This document shows, in pieces, positions 30,177 through 41,241 of a stretch of 64,000 nucleotides of DNA. The translations under genes were made by a program, and so were the position numbers. The notes beneath the pieces are model-generated. The model was given only the letters and a program-made list of their open reading frames with translations. It had not been told where the DNA came from and searched no databases. The stretch lies in assembly GCA_038087015.1 (NCBI GenBank), contig JASBNA010000082.1, forward strand, positions 62,001 through 126,000. The letters run 5' to 3'. Each line of letters begins with the position of its first letter. The first letter of the stretch is position 1. This stretch comes from Cerrena zonata. Taxonomy: Eukaryota > Basidiomycota > Agaricomycetes > Polyporales > Cerrenaceae.

Positions 30177-33122
30177 ATGTCTGAAGTAGTTGAACCGAGA
30201 AGATCGGAAGAAGCTGCAACTTCTTCTCAAACTTCCACTAATGCAAAAACTACAACAAGTAAATTGAAGAAGTATACTTCTGGTTCAACCTGGACTTCTC
30301 CATTTAGATCATCTTCTACTAAACAAAAAAACTTGAGAAAACAATTCCAAGAAGATAACTCTGTTGATAAAATATTGGTGCCTAAGAAGTTTCAATCTCA
30401 TCCAACTTTAGAAGCTGAATTGAAAAAGAAGGAGTCTTCTTCAAAATTAGAACCTTCTTCTTCTAAAACCGAAACCAGTGATGGAAACCAAGAATCAAAT
30501 GAAACGGGTGCTACCGAAGTCGAAGATTCCACAAAGGAAATTACTACAAAAGATGATGCCAATGAAGATACTACTAAGGAAGCAACCCCTGAATCTGCAA
30601 CTGAGAGTGAAAGGCCATTGACTGAAGTTGAAAATGGTAATGTTGAAAATACAGAAACCGAAGCCGTCGATGAAACTGAAAAAACAGAAACAGAAACAGA
30701 AGCAGAACCCACCGAAATTAGTGATGATAATATCACTCAAGTGGTTAAAGAAAATCCAATTGAGGTTGTTACTCAGCCAGAAGCTAAATACCAACCGGTC
30801 AAATTACCAAATCAAGAAGTTTTGGATAAATTTTCCGATAAACCGGTTTTATTAAATCATTACCAGCAATTGAATGCTACTGCAATTGGTTCAGTTTCAA
30901 AAAGTATTGATGATCCAAATAAAATCATTGATTTAGGTAGTGGTTTGAAATATACTCAACAACAATTACTTGATATTGCAGCCCAAAGAGTTGCACCAGT
31001 TATTGCATCAATCAATGAAGAAGTTAGTAAAACAAGAAACGAAGATGAAATTAAAAGACAACATGATTTAGATGAAAAAGTTGCTTCTCATGAAAAAAAA
31101 TTAGATAAAGAATTTGAAAAATATTTAAAGAAATTAGGTAAAACTAAAGATAAATTCATTAAAGAAATTGAAAGAAAATTAGAAGATTTAACTAATCAAC
31201 TGAAAAATGCTGATATCACCGCTGCTAATTTTGAAAAACAAACTCATGAAGAAATGAATACTGCTCAAGAAGATTTTAAAAATCGTGAATTAAAAGCAGT
31301 TGAACAACATGGAAATGATAAAGAAACTTTAATCAAAAACCATGAAGAATTATTGGCCACCAAAAAGCAAGAGTTAGAAGATTCAAAAACAAATCAAGAA
31401 AAAACTACTCAGGAAATTGAAAGTTTGCAAGAAAAAAAAACTGAATTAGATAATTCAAACCTGGAATTGTCAACAAAAATTGAAGATTTAACTGGTCAAG
31501 TCAATGAAAAACTTGCTGAATTAGATGATTTAAAATCAAAATATAATGAAAAACAAGAGTCTATTTCAAAACATTTGGCTACTAAAGAAGAATTAGATAA
31601 TAAAATTCAAACTTCTGAAAGAGATGTTGATACTAAAAGAAAACATCTTGAATCTTTAACTGCTCAAATCACTGCTTTATCAGGAAGCTTAACTGCTTAC
31701 CAGTCTAAATTGACTGATTTACAGAATGATAAAGATCTTCGTGGTCAAAGATTAATTGATGCTAAGTCTCATTATAGTACTTGGGAACAAGAAAAGCAAG
31801 ATTTGGCAAAAGAAGTTGCTAAAGATCATGAACGTAAAAGATTAGAAGCTCAACATTCTGCTGAAACCAGACGTGTTGAAGAAGAAATTGAAAGAAAGAG
31901 AAAGAAAGAAGAGAGCGATCGTTTAGTTCAAGAACAGAAAGAATGGGAAGAACATGAACGTTTAATAAAAGCTCAACAAGAGCGTGATGATCTTGAAAAG
32001 AAAAAATCTGATCCAGAATATCAACGTCAAGAACGCATTGCTAAGCGTGAAGCTGAACAAGAAAAATTGGTTTCTGAAAGAGAAGAACACGAAAGAATCT
32101 ATCTTGAACGTAAGCAAAAAGAAGAAGAGGAATCGCAGAGATTACAAAAAGAAATTGAAGACTTAAAACAACAAAAGAATAAATCAGATGAAGGGAAAAG
32201 ATTAGAGGCTGAAAAATTGGCTCAATTAAAATTGGAAGAGATTGACAGATTGAAAGTTGAACATCAAGCAAAATTAGACTTATATAAACAAAGAGTTGAA
32301 TTTGAACAATTACAAAAGTCAAGATTGCTTGAAGAAGTTGAAAAATTGAAGAAAATTAGAGAATTAAGAGAAGAAAAAGCAAGATTATCCAGTGAAGTTG
32401 CCGAAGCTCCTAAATTGGACGACCTTCAAAAATTAATTGAAGATCGTGAAGTTGAAATAGCGGGATTGTCTAAGCAAATTGAATATGATGATGAATTCAA
32501 AGCTCCTAAATCAACTCCAGTGATTGCATCATCTAAATCAGTTAACGATTCGGTACCAGATAAAGTACCAAAAGACGAAGCAGAATTAAAAAACAATCGT
32601 TCCCATTCAGCTCCTAAGCCTTTGGCTGCAATCACTGAAAGCAAAAATGTCTCTGTTACACCTGCAAAAAAAACATCTTCAACGAAGGTTTCTCCCGTGG
32701 CTGCCTCATCATCAAAAGAAGCTAAAGGTAAAGAAGCCACAGATAAAGAAGACAAGTCAAAGAAAGGTGCCGCCGCTGCTGGAGTAGCCACTGCCGCTGC
32801 AGTAGGAGCAAGCTCTGCTGCTACCTCATCAAAAAATGATGGTAGAACCGGGAGTTTTAAAAGATTCAAAAAATTTTTAGGTGGTGGCTCTAAAGATTCC
32901 GAATCAAGTAAGCTGATTTCAAGTGCCGATAAATCGAAAGGATCATCGAAACCAAAAACATCTTCTAAAACTGTTGCCAAACCTACTGATGATGATTCTG
33001 AATATGAAACTTATTCTGTTTACGAAGAAGTCTCCGATGCGGAATATTTTGCCAATAAGGATGATCCAGATTACTTTGAAGTATCTAGTGAAGAATTAGC
33101 AAAGCACAGACCAAGAAATTAA
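30177..33122 (+). CDS. Large coiled-coil protein, Eis1-like (eisosome component candidate)
   Basis: The protein is about 981 aa. It has a Ser/Thr-rich N-terminus and an acidic Glu/Thr-rich stretch (about 100-190). Next comes a conserved-looking entry LLDIAAQRVAPVIASINEEV (about 270-290), followed by about 450 aa of nearly continuous charged coiled coil. An Ala-rich linker follows, and an acidic C-terminus with SVYEEVSDAEYF. The block 'IA..R..PVI..I.EEV' followed by coiled coil resembles Eis1, a plasma-membrane eisosome protein. The assignment is by pattern and tentative. The start used is the first ATG; the frame upstream begins only with TTG. Confidence 0.65.
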   Translation: MSEVVEPRRSEEAATSSQTSTNAKTTTSKLKKYTSGSTWTSPFRSSSTKQKNLRKQFQEDNSVDKILVPKKFQSHPTLEAELKKKESSSKLEPSSSKTETSDGNQESNETGATEVEDSTKEITTKDDANEDTTKEATPESATESERPLTEVENGNVENTETEAVDETEKTETETEAEPTEISDDNITQVVKENPIEVVTQPEAKYQPVKLPNQEVLDKFSDKPVLLNHYQQLNATAIGSVSKSIDDPNKIIDLGSGLKYTQQQLLDIAAQRVAPVIASINEEVSKTRNEDEIKRQHDLDEKVASHEKKLDKEFEKYLKKLGKTKDKFIKEIERKLEDLTNQLKNADITAANFEKQTHEEMNTAQEDFKNRELKAVEQHGNDKETLIKNHEELLATKKQELEDSKTNQEKTTQEIESLQEKKTELDNSNLELSTKIEDLTGQVNEKLAELDDLKSKYNEKQESISKHLATKEELDNKIQTSERDVDTKRKHLESLTAQITALSGSLTAYQSKLTDLQNDKDLRGQRLIDAKSHYSTWEQEKQDLAKEVAKDHERKRLEAQHSAETRRVEEEIERKRKKEESDRLVQEQKEWEEHERLIKAQQERDDLEKKKSDPEYQRQERIAKREAEQEKLVSEREEHERIYLERKQKEEEESQRLQKEIEDLKQQKNKSDEGKRLEAEKLAQLKLEEIDRLKVEHQAKLDLYKQRVEFEQLQKSRLLEEVEKLKKIRELREEKARLSSEVAEAPKLDDLQKLIEDREVEIAGLSKQIEYDDEFKAPKSTPVIASSKSVNDSVPDKVPKDEAELKNNRSHSAPKPLAAITESKNVSVTPAKKTSSTKVSPVAASSSKEAKGKEATDKEDKSKKGAAAAGVATAAAVGASSAATSSKNDGRTGSFKRFKKFLGGGSKDSESSKLISSADKSKGSSKPKTSSKTVAKPTDDDSEYETYSVYEEVSDAEYFANKDDPDYFEVSSEELAKHRPRN

Positions 33123-33578
33123 CTTGAATGTTTATTCATCAATTAGTTTGCCTTTCAATTTCAATTCGCCCTGACTCCAATGTTTTACTTTTACATTTTT
33201 CATTTCAGCTTCGTTTTTTTATTATATTGTATTATTCGTGTTTATCTTATTGTTTCCATTTCAATCAATTTTTTTTACTTACTGGGTATTCATTGTAGGA
33301 GTTGATTTTAACAGCATCAACTTATGCGCTTATATAACTTTTAAAACTTACAAGTATTGCGAAATAGGTAAAATAGTTGCAAATATTGACATTAGGTATT
33401 AAATAATTTATACAAGAAAAACTTAACAACAACAACAACAAAAGTACAAAATAAATAGGATAATTGTATTAGTAGTAACTTTTGAATAAAACTAAACAAA
33501 ACAAAAATAGAAATGAGAAAAGGGGCATTACTAAATGACCAGCAATTTGGCAAAATGAGATGAAGGTTAAATGATACC
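33123..33578. other. Convergent intergenic region, Eis1-like/ADH
   Basis: 456 bp of AT-rich 3' flanks, including a short (AAC)n tract at about 33424-33440. No gene is seen. Confidence 0.5.
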
Positions 33579-34712
33579 CTATTTAGAGGTATCGACAACG
33601 TATCTACCAACAATCTCACCTCTTTCCATTTCTTCATAGATTCTTGGTAACTCTGATAAGCCAGCCATCTTAATTGGAGATTTGATTAAACCTCTCGAGA
33701 AGAATTCAATTGCTTCTCTTGAGTCGGCTCTATTTCCAACGTAAGAACCGGCAACTTTAATTGATTTGACAACGGAATCAAAGACTTTAGACTCAACTGA
33801 GGCATGAGCAGGTAAACCCACCAATACCACAGTACCAGTAGGTCTAACATAATCAACAGACTGTTGCATTGCGGCGGTTGAAACAGAAACGTTAATGACC
33901 GCATGAGGTCCACCACCAGTTATTTCTTTCATAGTTTTAACCATATCATCAGTTTTAGTAAAATCAACATAAATATCAGCACCTAAAGATTTACATAATT
34001 CACCTTTAGCATCACCACCATCAATTGCAACCGGTTTGAACCCCATTGCTTTGGCGTATTGAATAGCCAAAGAACCTAAACCACCACCAGCACCAGAAAT
34101 AGCCACCCATTGGCCAGCTCTGATATTTGCAGTTTTCAAAGCTTTATAAACGGTGATCCCAGCACATAAAATAGGAGCCACTTGAGCTAAATCAGTACCA
34201 GGAGGAATTCTAGCAGCCTGAACCGAATCAGCAGTAGCATATTCTTGGAAAGAGCCATCATGAGTATAACCAGATAAATCAGCGTGATCACAATTTGATT
34301 CATTACCTTCTTCACAAAATTCACAAGACATACAAGACCCATTCAACCATTTAACCCCAGCATAATCACCAATTTTCCAACCTTTAACATTTTCACCCAT
34401 ACCTACAACAATCCCAGCACCTTCATGACCACCAACCAAAGGTAATTTCGTAGCCAAGGGCCAATCACCTTTCCAAGCATGCAAATCCGTATGACAAACC
34501 CCGGAATACTTAACATTAATTAATAACTCATTTGCTCTTGGTTTTGGCACCGGGATATCTTTATAAATCAATGGTCCACCATTAGTTTCGAAAACAACTG
34601 CTTTTTGAAACTCTGGTATAGCTGCAGCCGAATAAAATCTAATTTGACTACGATAATAATTTAAACTTCCTCTAGGCAACCTAGAAACTGAACGACGTAT
34701 CGAAGTTATCAT
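33579..34712 (-). CDS. Zinc-dependent alcohol dehydrogenase with mitochondrial presequence (Adh3 type)
   Basis: This enzyme interconverts ethanol and acetaldehyde with NAD+. The protein is 377 aa: about 30 residues of Arg/Ser-rich presequence without acidic residues ([20 protein letters not shown]) precede a standard yeast ADH of about 347 aa. The catalytic zinc region is [13 protein letters not shown] and [16 protein letters not shown]. The structural zinc cysteines lie in [15 protein letters not shown]. The Rossmann motif is [18 protein letters not shown]. It ends [12 protein letters not shown] like other yeast ADHs. The presequence points to the mitochondrial matrix and a redox-shuttle role. 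Confidence 0.92.
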   Translation of the reverse strand: MITSIRRSVSRLPRGSLNYYRSQIRFYSAAAIPEFQKAVVFETNGGPLIYKDIPVPKPRANELLINVKYSGVCHTDLHAWKGDWPLATKLPLVGGHEGAGIVVGMGENVKGWKIGDYAGVKWLNGSCMSCEFCEEGNESNCDHADLSGYTHDGSFQEYATADSVQAARIPPGTDLAQVAPILCAGITVYKALKTANIRAGQWVAISGAGGGLGSLAIQYAKAMGFKPVAIDGGDAKGELCKSLGADIYVDFTKTDDMVKTMKEITGGGPHAVINVSVSTAAMQQSVDYVRPTGTVVLVGLPAHASVESKVFDSVVKSIKVAGSYVGNRADSREAIEFFSRGLIKSPIKMAGLSELPRIYEEMERGEIVGRYVVDTSK

Positions 34713-35565
34713 TCTGAAAAACTAATTAAAAATTAATTTCAAAAAGAAAGAACAAACAGAAAAACAAAGAAAACTTTATAAGAAACAGACCGTCGCCTAA
34801 CTCCTTCTCTTATATACTTACCTATTAGTCATTGACCATCATGTTTAAGAACGATACGGTATCCTACGAAATAAGTAACGCTACGGTGCTAACACAAACC
34901 CCATAACGAGACTTTTTCATGCCTTTTCCCTAATAGACCAAACAAGGCAGGAAAAAAAAAAAAAAAACATATGATAAACTTTTAATGGGGAAATTAACAA
35001 TAAAACTAGGTTTAAAGACGTGTAAAGACGTGTTAAAATGTACGAGATGATGACCAATCCGATCATCTCCAAAACAAAAAAACAGACAAACTTGCAAGAA
35101 AGGCCCGATAATCGTTTATTGCAATGACCACGGCTGACAGAAATATCTCTTGATCTTTTCCTGTTTTGCAAGAACATTATTGTATCCAACATTATTTCCC
35201 ATTGTTGTTCAAAAGTCCACCAGTGGGTTTAGGAATAGTGATTGGCTTTCCAAAACGGTGTGCTCGTATCACCCGTGCTTGCTAAGCGAGAGGGATCTGA
35301 TGATGCTACAGAGAACTGGCATGGGGACCGTCGACCCAATGACTAACAAGAGGCTTGGGACTGGCGGCAATGGACCCATTTTGCAAACTTGTGTTCCGGG
35401 GAAAAAAAATATCAGACAAGGCGAGCGAGCGAGAGCGTAGGGCCGGCGGCGTTAGGTGCATGGACTTGATAGCACCCAAAAAGTAAATTTTGCGGTCAAG
35501 TTGAAGATGGAAGTACGTTATATTATTATGTATTATACAGTAGAGCTTAGTCAAAGGTAGTTTTC
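34713..35565. other. ADH upstream region
   Basis: 853 bp between the ADH start and the NOP13 stop, both on the minus strand, so mostly ADH promoter. An A-run is at about 34950-34967, and a short GCGA-type repeat with a GGCCGGCGGCG block is at about 35418-35450. Frames at 34917-35440 have no recognisable content. Confidence 0.45.
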
Positions 35566-36747
35566 TTACCTGATGAAGGCACAATTGCAGCACTTGCACG
35601 TTGGGCAGTGGCCAATGCAACGGAAGGATTTCATTCTTTTATTGTTTTGCGGATTAGCTTCTTCGAACACTCTCTTTTTAGGAGGTTGTGAGTATTGGTG
35701 ATCTGGTTCGGAAGATCTTTCTTTGGCAATGGTTCTAGGAGCGGAGTCTTCTATTTGATCTTCGAAACCTTCTTCTGCTTGTCTTTTACGTTGACCAGGA
35801 ACTCTTTTTGATCTGTCTTCACCGTATTCTAATCTTAATGGTCTATTGATTAATTTTTTAGCTAATTTTGATTTTAATGCGGTGGTTGGTCCAGACTCAT
35901 CTTTGAAATCAATGAATGCAAAACCTTTACATTTACCAGAATCTTCAAAAGTAGCCATTCTAATCTTAACAATATCCCCACAATGACGGAAGTGTTCTTC
36001 TAAAAGATCTTGCGTAGTATCGAATGATAAGTTACCAACGAATAAGATTCTAGATGGTGGATTTTTAGATAAACTAGCGGTATCATTTTGGTCTTTTTCT
36101 GGACGACCTTCAAATGAATTACTATTTTTAATTAATAATTTACGTCCGTTTAATATCGATTCACTTAACGAGACAACAGTGTTAACATGTTTTTGACTTG
36201 GTAAGTCCAAGTATGCAAATCCTTTGATCTTGGTTCCCTTTTTAGGTAAATTGATTCTAGTAATATCAATATTTTCAACTTTAACTTTATCATCGTCTTC
36301 ATTACTTTCATTTATTGATATAAAGTCATTGGTCTTACCCATTATGAATCTGACTATATCCTCTTTACTAGTATCGAATGATAAGTTCCCAACCCAAACA
36401 CCAAATGGGGATTTTTTCAGTTTTTTAGGCTTCTGCTTCCTCTTCTTCTTTAGTTAAAATTGGTTTGGGGGCAGGATTTTTAGCTGCTAATCTTTGTAAG
36501 TTTAATTTACCCTTCTTTAACAAACGTTGTTGTTTCTTGGAAAGGGGAACACCCGCGTTTAAATCGATTTCGATTTGCTCTTGTTCTTCCTTACTGACCT
36601 CTTCGTCATTTTCTTCACTGTCATTAGTGTCTTCATTTACTTCTTTGTCAGCTTTTTCCTCCTTTTTCAATTTTTTTCTCCTTCTTTCTTTCCTTCTTTT
36701 CCTTCTTAGACTCTTTACGAACCTCTTTCACTTTATCGTCACTCATG
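35566..36747 (-). CDS. NOP13: Nucleolar RRM protein Nop13, two frame breaks
   Basis: Nop13 is a nucleolar RNA-binding protein linked to ribosome biogenesis. An ATG at 36747 opens a Lys/Glu-rich N-terminus (MSDDKVKEVRKESKKEKKER). The frame shifts within an A7 (minus strand; T7 at 36671-36677), where one A appears extra. It continues through KADKEVNEDTNDSEENDEEV to TKEEEEAEA. It shifts again at about 36425-36432 into SPFGVWVGNLSFDTSKEDIV, the first RRM. A second RRM (SRILFVGNLSFDTTQDLLEE, GFAFIDFKDE) and a basic, Cys-containing tail follow. The corrected length is about 393 aa, matching S. cerevisiae Nop13 (403). Confidence 0.85.
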
Positions 36748-36796
36748 ATTACCAAGATTAATAAATATTACGACTTGTTAAAGTTGGGGAAATTAT

Positions 36797-36815
36797 TAAA
36801 TTTTCATGTCATCGC
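36797..36815 (-). promoter_or_regulatory. RRPE + PAC pair of NOP13
   Basis: On the minus strand, a PAC-like GCGATGAC (36808-36815) is followed at once by an RRPE-like TGAAAATTTA (36797-36806), 50-70 bp upstream of the NOP13 ATG. This pair marks ribosome-biogenesis genes across yeasts, which suits the gene. Confidence 0.5.
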
Positions 36816-36879
36816 TTTTGATCTTCGCCAGAGAAGAGAAAAAAAAAAAAAAAAAATCACAAAAATAAATTACACTGGA

Positions 36880-36890
36880 TGTACGGATGT
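36880..36890 (+). promoter_or_regulatory. Telomere-core/Rap1-like site TGTACGGATGT
   Basis: This 11-mer equals the core shared by Candida telomeric repeats, and the same sequence occurs in the Rap1-type array upstream of HST1. It lies 133 bp upstream of NOP13 and downstream of OCA5. Confidence 0.4.
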
Positions 36891-36963
36891 ATTATAATAC
36901 AAAACGTATATAAAAAAAAAAAAAAAACTATGTACATATCTATAAAACTCATAATAAATTCGT

Positions 36964-39144
36964 TTAGTTATCATCAACCATTTCGAGCCATAACCATTTT
37001 CTCCAAAGCTCACCTGCTTCATTGATGATATTATCCATGAAGTTTACTTTGAAGGTGTCATCGGAATTATTCGTTATGATTTTATTGTCATCATTAGCAT
37101 CACTATTCGAGTCATCAGAGGTTGTAGAAATTGACGATGAGGGGGGAGTAGATCCTATTTCGAAATTTGATGTAGTGGACGTAGAGGATGCAGATAGAGA
37201 TCTTTGACGATTCTTTTGTTCTTCTTCTTCCTTCTGTTTCTCCTTCTGTTCTTTGTATTGTTTATATTTATCACTTCTGCTGTAGGATTTCGTTGGTAAT
37301 TTGGATAAATATTGTCTTATTTCATGCTGATCTAATTCGATCAATGTATTTTCTTTTGACTTCAATAATGCCAAAGAAATAAAAATTAATTCGATATGAG
37401 GATCAATTTGAGAAAATGGAATTAAGTTATCGGTATTATCGCCCTCATCGAATTTGGCTTCGTTATTAGAATCATAATCATCATTATCAACCGACCAAAA
37501 ACTATCGGGTCCTAATTTTTCCAAAGTTTTTGGGTCAATATTCAATTTATCAAAATAATAATGTTTATTTTTACGTTCGTTTTTCTTATTTGGAATTCTC
37601 CAACCTAATATCGAATCCCAAATTCTACCACGGTCCAAAGGAGACCACACTTTTGAACCTCCATATTTTAACCACCAAATAAGCCATTCATCATCACTAC
37701 TTCCGAACTTATTTAGGATTTGTTCTTCTTGGAAAAAATTAGATAATTCTGGTAATAATTTTCTTAAAATATAAATGAAAAACGATACTCGTTCTTCAAT
37801 TGTACCACCACTAATTGGTAAAGTGGTTTTATCAATTTTAAAACCACCAATTTCTTCATCAATAGCACTAGAGCTATTATTTGTACTTGACAGTGTAACA
37901 GATTCATTATCATCGACAGTATCAAGGTTTTTCAAGGACTTGCGAATGGATTCTAGATCATGATGAGAATTGGAAGATTTTGATATTCTAGTTGAGGAAT
38001 TCCTTTGATTTCGACGACGATTATTACTATCACGACGATTACGATATTTATTATTAGCCAGAGCCATTTTTCTTGTACGCTCTTCAGGAGAATGCAATAT
38101 AACCAAAGCCAATCTTTCAAAAACATCATGGAAAGTCATATTATTTATAGTATCATCATTAATTAAGTCATTTAAATATTCTTCTAAACCTTTAGTGTTG
38201 TGAATATAATTTGAGTAGTCATCAAAAACATTTTTAATCAATAAATTTTTTTGATTTGGTAAAGATAATTGAATAAAACTATTATTTGAACTACTTTCAT
38301 TTGAATTTTGATTAGTATTGCTATTGGTTGGAGTATTTGAATTGAAATTACTTTGGCTAGGGTTGTTATTTGATTCTCGTCCAACTAAAACCCAACTTGT
38401 GTGAGGTAAAGGAGGTAACCATTCAGCTAAACCCAAAGCAATCCAAGTTAATGCTTGGTCGTATTTAATGATTTTCCCCCATTTATTAATAAATTTAAAA
38501 ATTGATTTTTCAATAACTTCAAAAATCATCAATTCTAATTTATTAATTTTACCAAATGGAGTGTCAATTAAATCATTTGAATAATGATCATCACTTATAC
38601 CCGAAGAGAACTTTATTCTTTGGATATATTTTTTCAAATCTTTTCTTATTTGATCTCTTAGTATATCATCTTTTGACTTCAATTCATCACCATTGGCAGA
38701 ATCTTGAGATGAATCATCATCAGAATCCTTCTTTTTTTGAATATTATCATTAATTATTTCATTATCTGGTTGGATAAAAGGATTTAAAACGAAAGGATGG
38801 AATTTTAATAAAATTGGCCAAATTTTAAATCGTAAAAAGGGAGGAATTCCCTTTTGACGAGAAATTAATGCTAAACCGTGGTGATTTTTATCATTCAAAT
38901 AAGTTTTGCATTGATTGAAAACATCTAAATCATAAGAAAAACTGGGCTTTTGATTTGAATGAACTTTTGGATTAACGATAGATAAAGGAGTGGATAAGGA
39001 AGGTAATGCATGGATAGCCGGTAAAGTGGAAGCATTCGAAGCAGTTGAAGTCGTTGGAGAATTTGAAAGCGAAGAATTATTCAAATGCAGATTCAACAGT
39101 CGATCAGGATGACCATCACTAGCCGGAGGCGACGCTAGCGACAT
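36964..39144 (-). CDS. OCA5: TBC-domain protein Oca5
   Basis: This is a Rab-GAP-like TBC protein of the oxidant-induced cell-cycle-arrest group in the cytoplasm. The protein is about 726 aa; S. cerevisiae Oca5 is 679. The TBC-related core runs from about residue 85 (GIPPFLRFKIWPILLKFHPF) through QALTWIALGLAEWLPPLPHTSW and ERVSFFIYILRKLLPELSNFF. It ends with DRGRIWDSILGWRIP and FISLALLKSKENTLIELDQHE. Asn/Ser-rich insertions separate the blocks. A canonical catalytic Arg finger (IxxDxxR) is not obvious, so GAP activity is uncertain. The start is the ATG giving MSLASPPASDG; further upstream the frame has only TTG. Confidence 0.85.
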   Translation of the reverse strand: MSLASPPASDGHPDRLLNLHLNNSSLSNSPTTSTASNASTLPAIHALPSLSTPLSIVNPKVHSNQKPSFSYDLDVFNQCKTYLNDKNHHGLALISRQKGIPPFLRFKIWPILLKFHPFVLNPFIQPDNEIINDNIQKKKDSDDDSSQDSANGDELKSKDDILRDQIRKDLKKYIQRIKFSSGISDDHYSNDLIDTPFGKINKLELMIFEVIEKSIFKFINKWGKIIKYDQALTWIALGLAEWLPPLPHTSWVLVGRESNNNPSQSNFNSNTPTNSNTNQNSNESSSNNSFIQLSLPNQKNLLIKNVFDDYSNYIHNTKGLEEYLNDLINDDTINNMTFHDVFERLALVILHSPEERTRKMALANNKYRNRRDSNNRRRNQRNSSTRISKSSNSHHDLESIRKSLKNLDTVDDNESVTLSSTNNSSSAIDEEIGGFKIDKTTLPISGGTIEERVSFFIYILRKLLPELSNFFQEEQILNKFGSSDDEWLIWWLKYGGSKVWSPLDRGRIWDSILGWRIPNKKNERKNKHYYFDKLNIDPKTLEKLGPDSFWSVDNDDYDSNNEAKFDEGDNTDNLIPFSQIDPHIELIFISLALLKSKENTLIELDQHEIRQYLSKLPTKSYSRSDKYKQYKEQKEKQKEEEEQKNRQRSLSASSTSTTSNFEIGSTPPSSSISTTSDDSNSDANDDNKIITNNSDDTFKVNFMDNIINEAGELWRKWLWLEMVDDN

Positions 39145-40134
39145 TCCTACTCTATGGGTTTGGGTTGGAGTAAAATTAAGGGTCGTACGATGAGGCCCTT
39201 TTTCTTTTTCTGTTCGGTTTTTTTTTGGTCTTTTGGCCCTTTCCCTTTTCGTTTTTCCAAAATGGAGAATTAGCAATTCAAAAGAACTTGTAGTGCAAAC
39301 CAAACTGTGGATTAAACCAAACTGAAAAGGTCTAAGTAAAGATGATTTTCTTTAAAAAAAAGATGTAAACCAATACCTGATTTGCTTTTTCTTCCAGATT
39401 TTATCTTTTTTAAAAAAAAAAATGATTAACCTATTTTGTTCCTTTGTTCCCCTGTTAACAAAATAGTAATCAAAAACGAAGAAATAAAAAAAAAAAGAAA
39501 TCCCCGAAAACAAAAAAAAAAAAAAAAAGGGAGAAAAAGTGAGTTAAAACCGTAAGTGAAAAAAGGTTGGGTTAAACAATAAGCAAAACAAAAAAACAAT
39601 CAGCGTACTGAAATAATCAAGCCAGTTTCCAGAGAGAGGGATTGTTCAATTAAGCAAGAATAAGTAATACGGCAGGGTTTGTAGCAAAACTGACTGTTTC
39701 TTGAGCGATTCGGGGGATGGATTTATTCTTATTTTAATAATAATTTTTTTCGTTTTGTTAGTGAGGTGAGCGGCAACACCGAGGAGATCAATCAAGCAGT
39801 AGTAACAGAAGCAAACAACAGCGGGCTAAACCGAAACTCCAACGCGAGTTGATATGGATGTGGATATATAAGTATATTATCAACAAAATATGGATACAAG
39901 GATACAGGCGGTAAAACGAGACTCGTAAATCGTTTTATAGACTGTGATTAGATGGATATGGGCGGTAAGGGTTTAGTACATGGTTAAATATGAATTCAAA
40001 GCGGACAAGCACCGTAGAATGAACAGAGACGTGTGTCTGTTAAAGATAAAGGGAAGTTGAGTTGGAACTTAAGAAGAAACAGGAGTAGTCAAAGTCTTCA
40101 CAAGACACTTGTTGAAGTCAGAAGACCAAAAAAG

Positions 40135-40172
<38 letters not shown>

Positions 40173-40500
40173 AGCAAAAAACGCGTGCTTCAACCAAAAC
40201 GGTGGTTTACGGGTTTACGGGTGTAAACTAAATGGTTTTCACACACCGCTTACATTTATAATGCAACAACTTCTGGGCTGAATATGACTGTGGTGATCAA
40301 CAGCTCGATAGTGGTTGTAGTGGACTTGGTAGTTGAGAGAGTAGGTTGTGTTGTCCCCAGTAGCCCAAGGGACAAAACACCATTGGAGGACCCACACACC
40401 AGGCCGGAGCGGGAAAGAAGGGTTTTCCGCCAGTACCGGAGTGAAATTTATATAAAATCCCAAGCAAGCACAAGTAGATTGATGTTTTTGATAAGCAGCG
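39145..40500. other. Divergent OCA5/ENT4 intergenic region
   Basis: 1.36 kb with many homopolymer A/T runs, including A34 at 40138-40171, and no recognisable gene. Close to ENT4 are an MCB-type ACGCGT (40181-40186) and a cluster of three GTAAAC cores (40205-40228). The low-complexity frame at 40033-40281 is driven by the poly(A). Confidence 0.5.
40138..40171. repeat. Poly(A) run of 34
   Basis: An uninterrupted A34 about 330 bp upstream of ENT4. Length is likely unstable and prone to sequencing error. Confidence 0.9.
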
Positions 40501-41241
40501 ATGGTTAGTTTACTACATTTTGCCAACTCTACCGAGGCTAAGATCAAGAATGCAACCAATAGTGAGCCCTTAGGTCCTTATAATAAACAATTATTGGATA
40601 TACTGGTGCTCTCATATAACCATAAGAGTTTGAAAGTAATTACTGCCAATCTTAGTAAGCGAATAAGTACTTTATTAGATAAAAGGGAGTCCAAAGGGCC
40701 TTTGGGTCGATCAAATAGCATAAATAAAGACAAGCTATACTTGACAGTCTTGAAAACCTTATCGGTTATAATATACTTACTTGAATACGGATCCGAACTA
40801 TTTATAACATGGCTCAATGAACATTACGAACGATATATTCACCCGTTATTCAAAGTCAAAGTCAATTTCAAATTCGAACAGTCGATTAAATCAAAATTAC
40901 TCTCAATTAAGAATTATCATGAAAACAGCTTGGAATTGAAAAACCTCCGAACCAACCTATCGAAACTAAGACAAGATCTAAGCAAGCCAGGGGTGGTTGA
41001 GTATAAATCAACCCCACTTCATGATAATTTACAAACTTATACTTATTCTTATAAACGAAGCTCAAAGAGTTTGGACTTACCGAGACCCCAGACTACTTCC
41101 TTCGGTGGCTTGCCCCCATTGAACGAGGAATCCTCTCCCCATTCAAATTCTTTCCAGTTGAACAACCTAAATAATCCTTTCCAGATGAATAAGCTAAATA
41201 ATCCTTTCCAGCATTCAAACAACCCATTCATTTCTAACTAA
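40501..41241 (+). CDS. ENT4: ENTH-domain protein, Ent4-like
   Basis: This is an epsin-like adaptor binding phosphoinositide membranes. The protein is 246 aa, the size of S. cerevisiae Ent4 (247). The N-terminal 150 residues form an ENTH-type helical domain (KIKNATNSEPLGPYNKQLLDI, LKTLSVIIYLLEYGSELFITW). The tail has three Asn-Pro-Phe motifs (NNPFQMN, NNPFQHS, NNPFISN), which bind EH-domain proteins. The last NPF and the stop codon lie inside a duplicated DNA unit that continues into the 3' flank. It starts at the ATG at 40501, with TATATAAA near 40450. Confidence 0.85.
   Translation: MVSLLHFANSTEAKIKNATNSEPLGPYNKQLLDILVLSYNHKSLKVITANLSKRISTLLDKRESKGPLGRSNSINKDKLYLTVLKTLSVIIYLLEYGSELFITWLNEHYERYIHPLFKVKVNFKFEQSIKSKLLSIKNYHENSLELKNLRTNLSKLRQDLSKPGVVEYKSTPLHDNLQTYTYSYKRSSKSLDLPRPQTTSFGGLPPLNEESSPHSNSFQLNNLNNPFQMNKLNNPFQHSNNPFISN

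Noticed and set aside
32426..32980. 184-codon minus-strand frame inside the Eis1-like gene
   Set aside because: Antisense shadow created by Lys/Ser/Ala-rich codons of the real gene.
40033..40281. 82-codon frame with a long Lys run
   Set aside because: Depends on the A34 homopolymer; no protein family.
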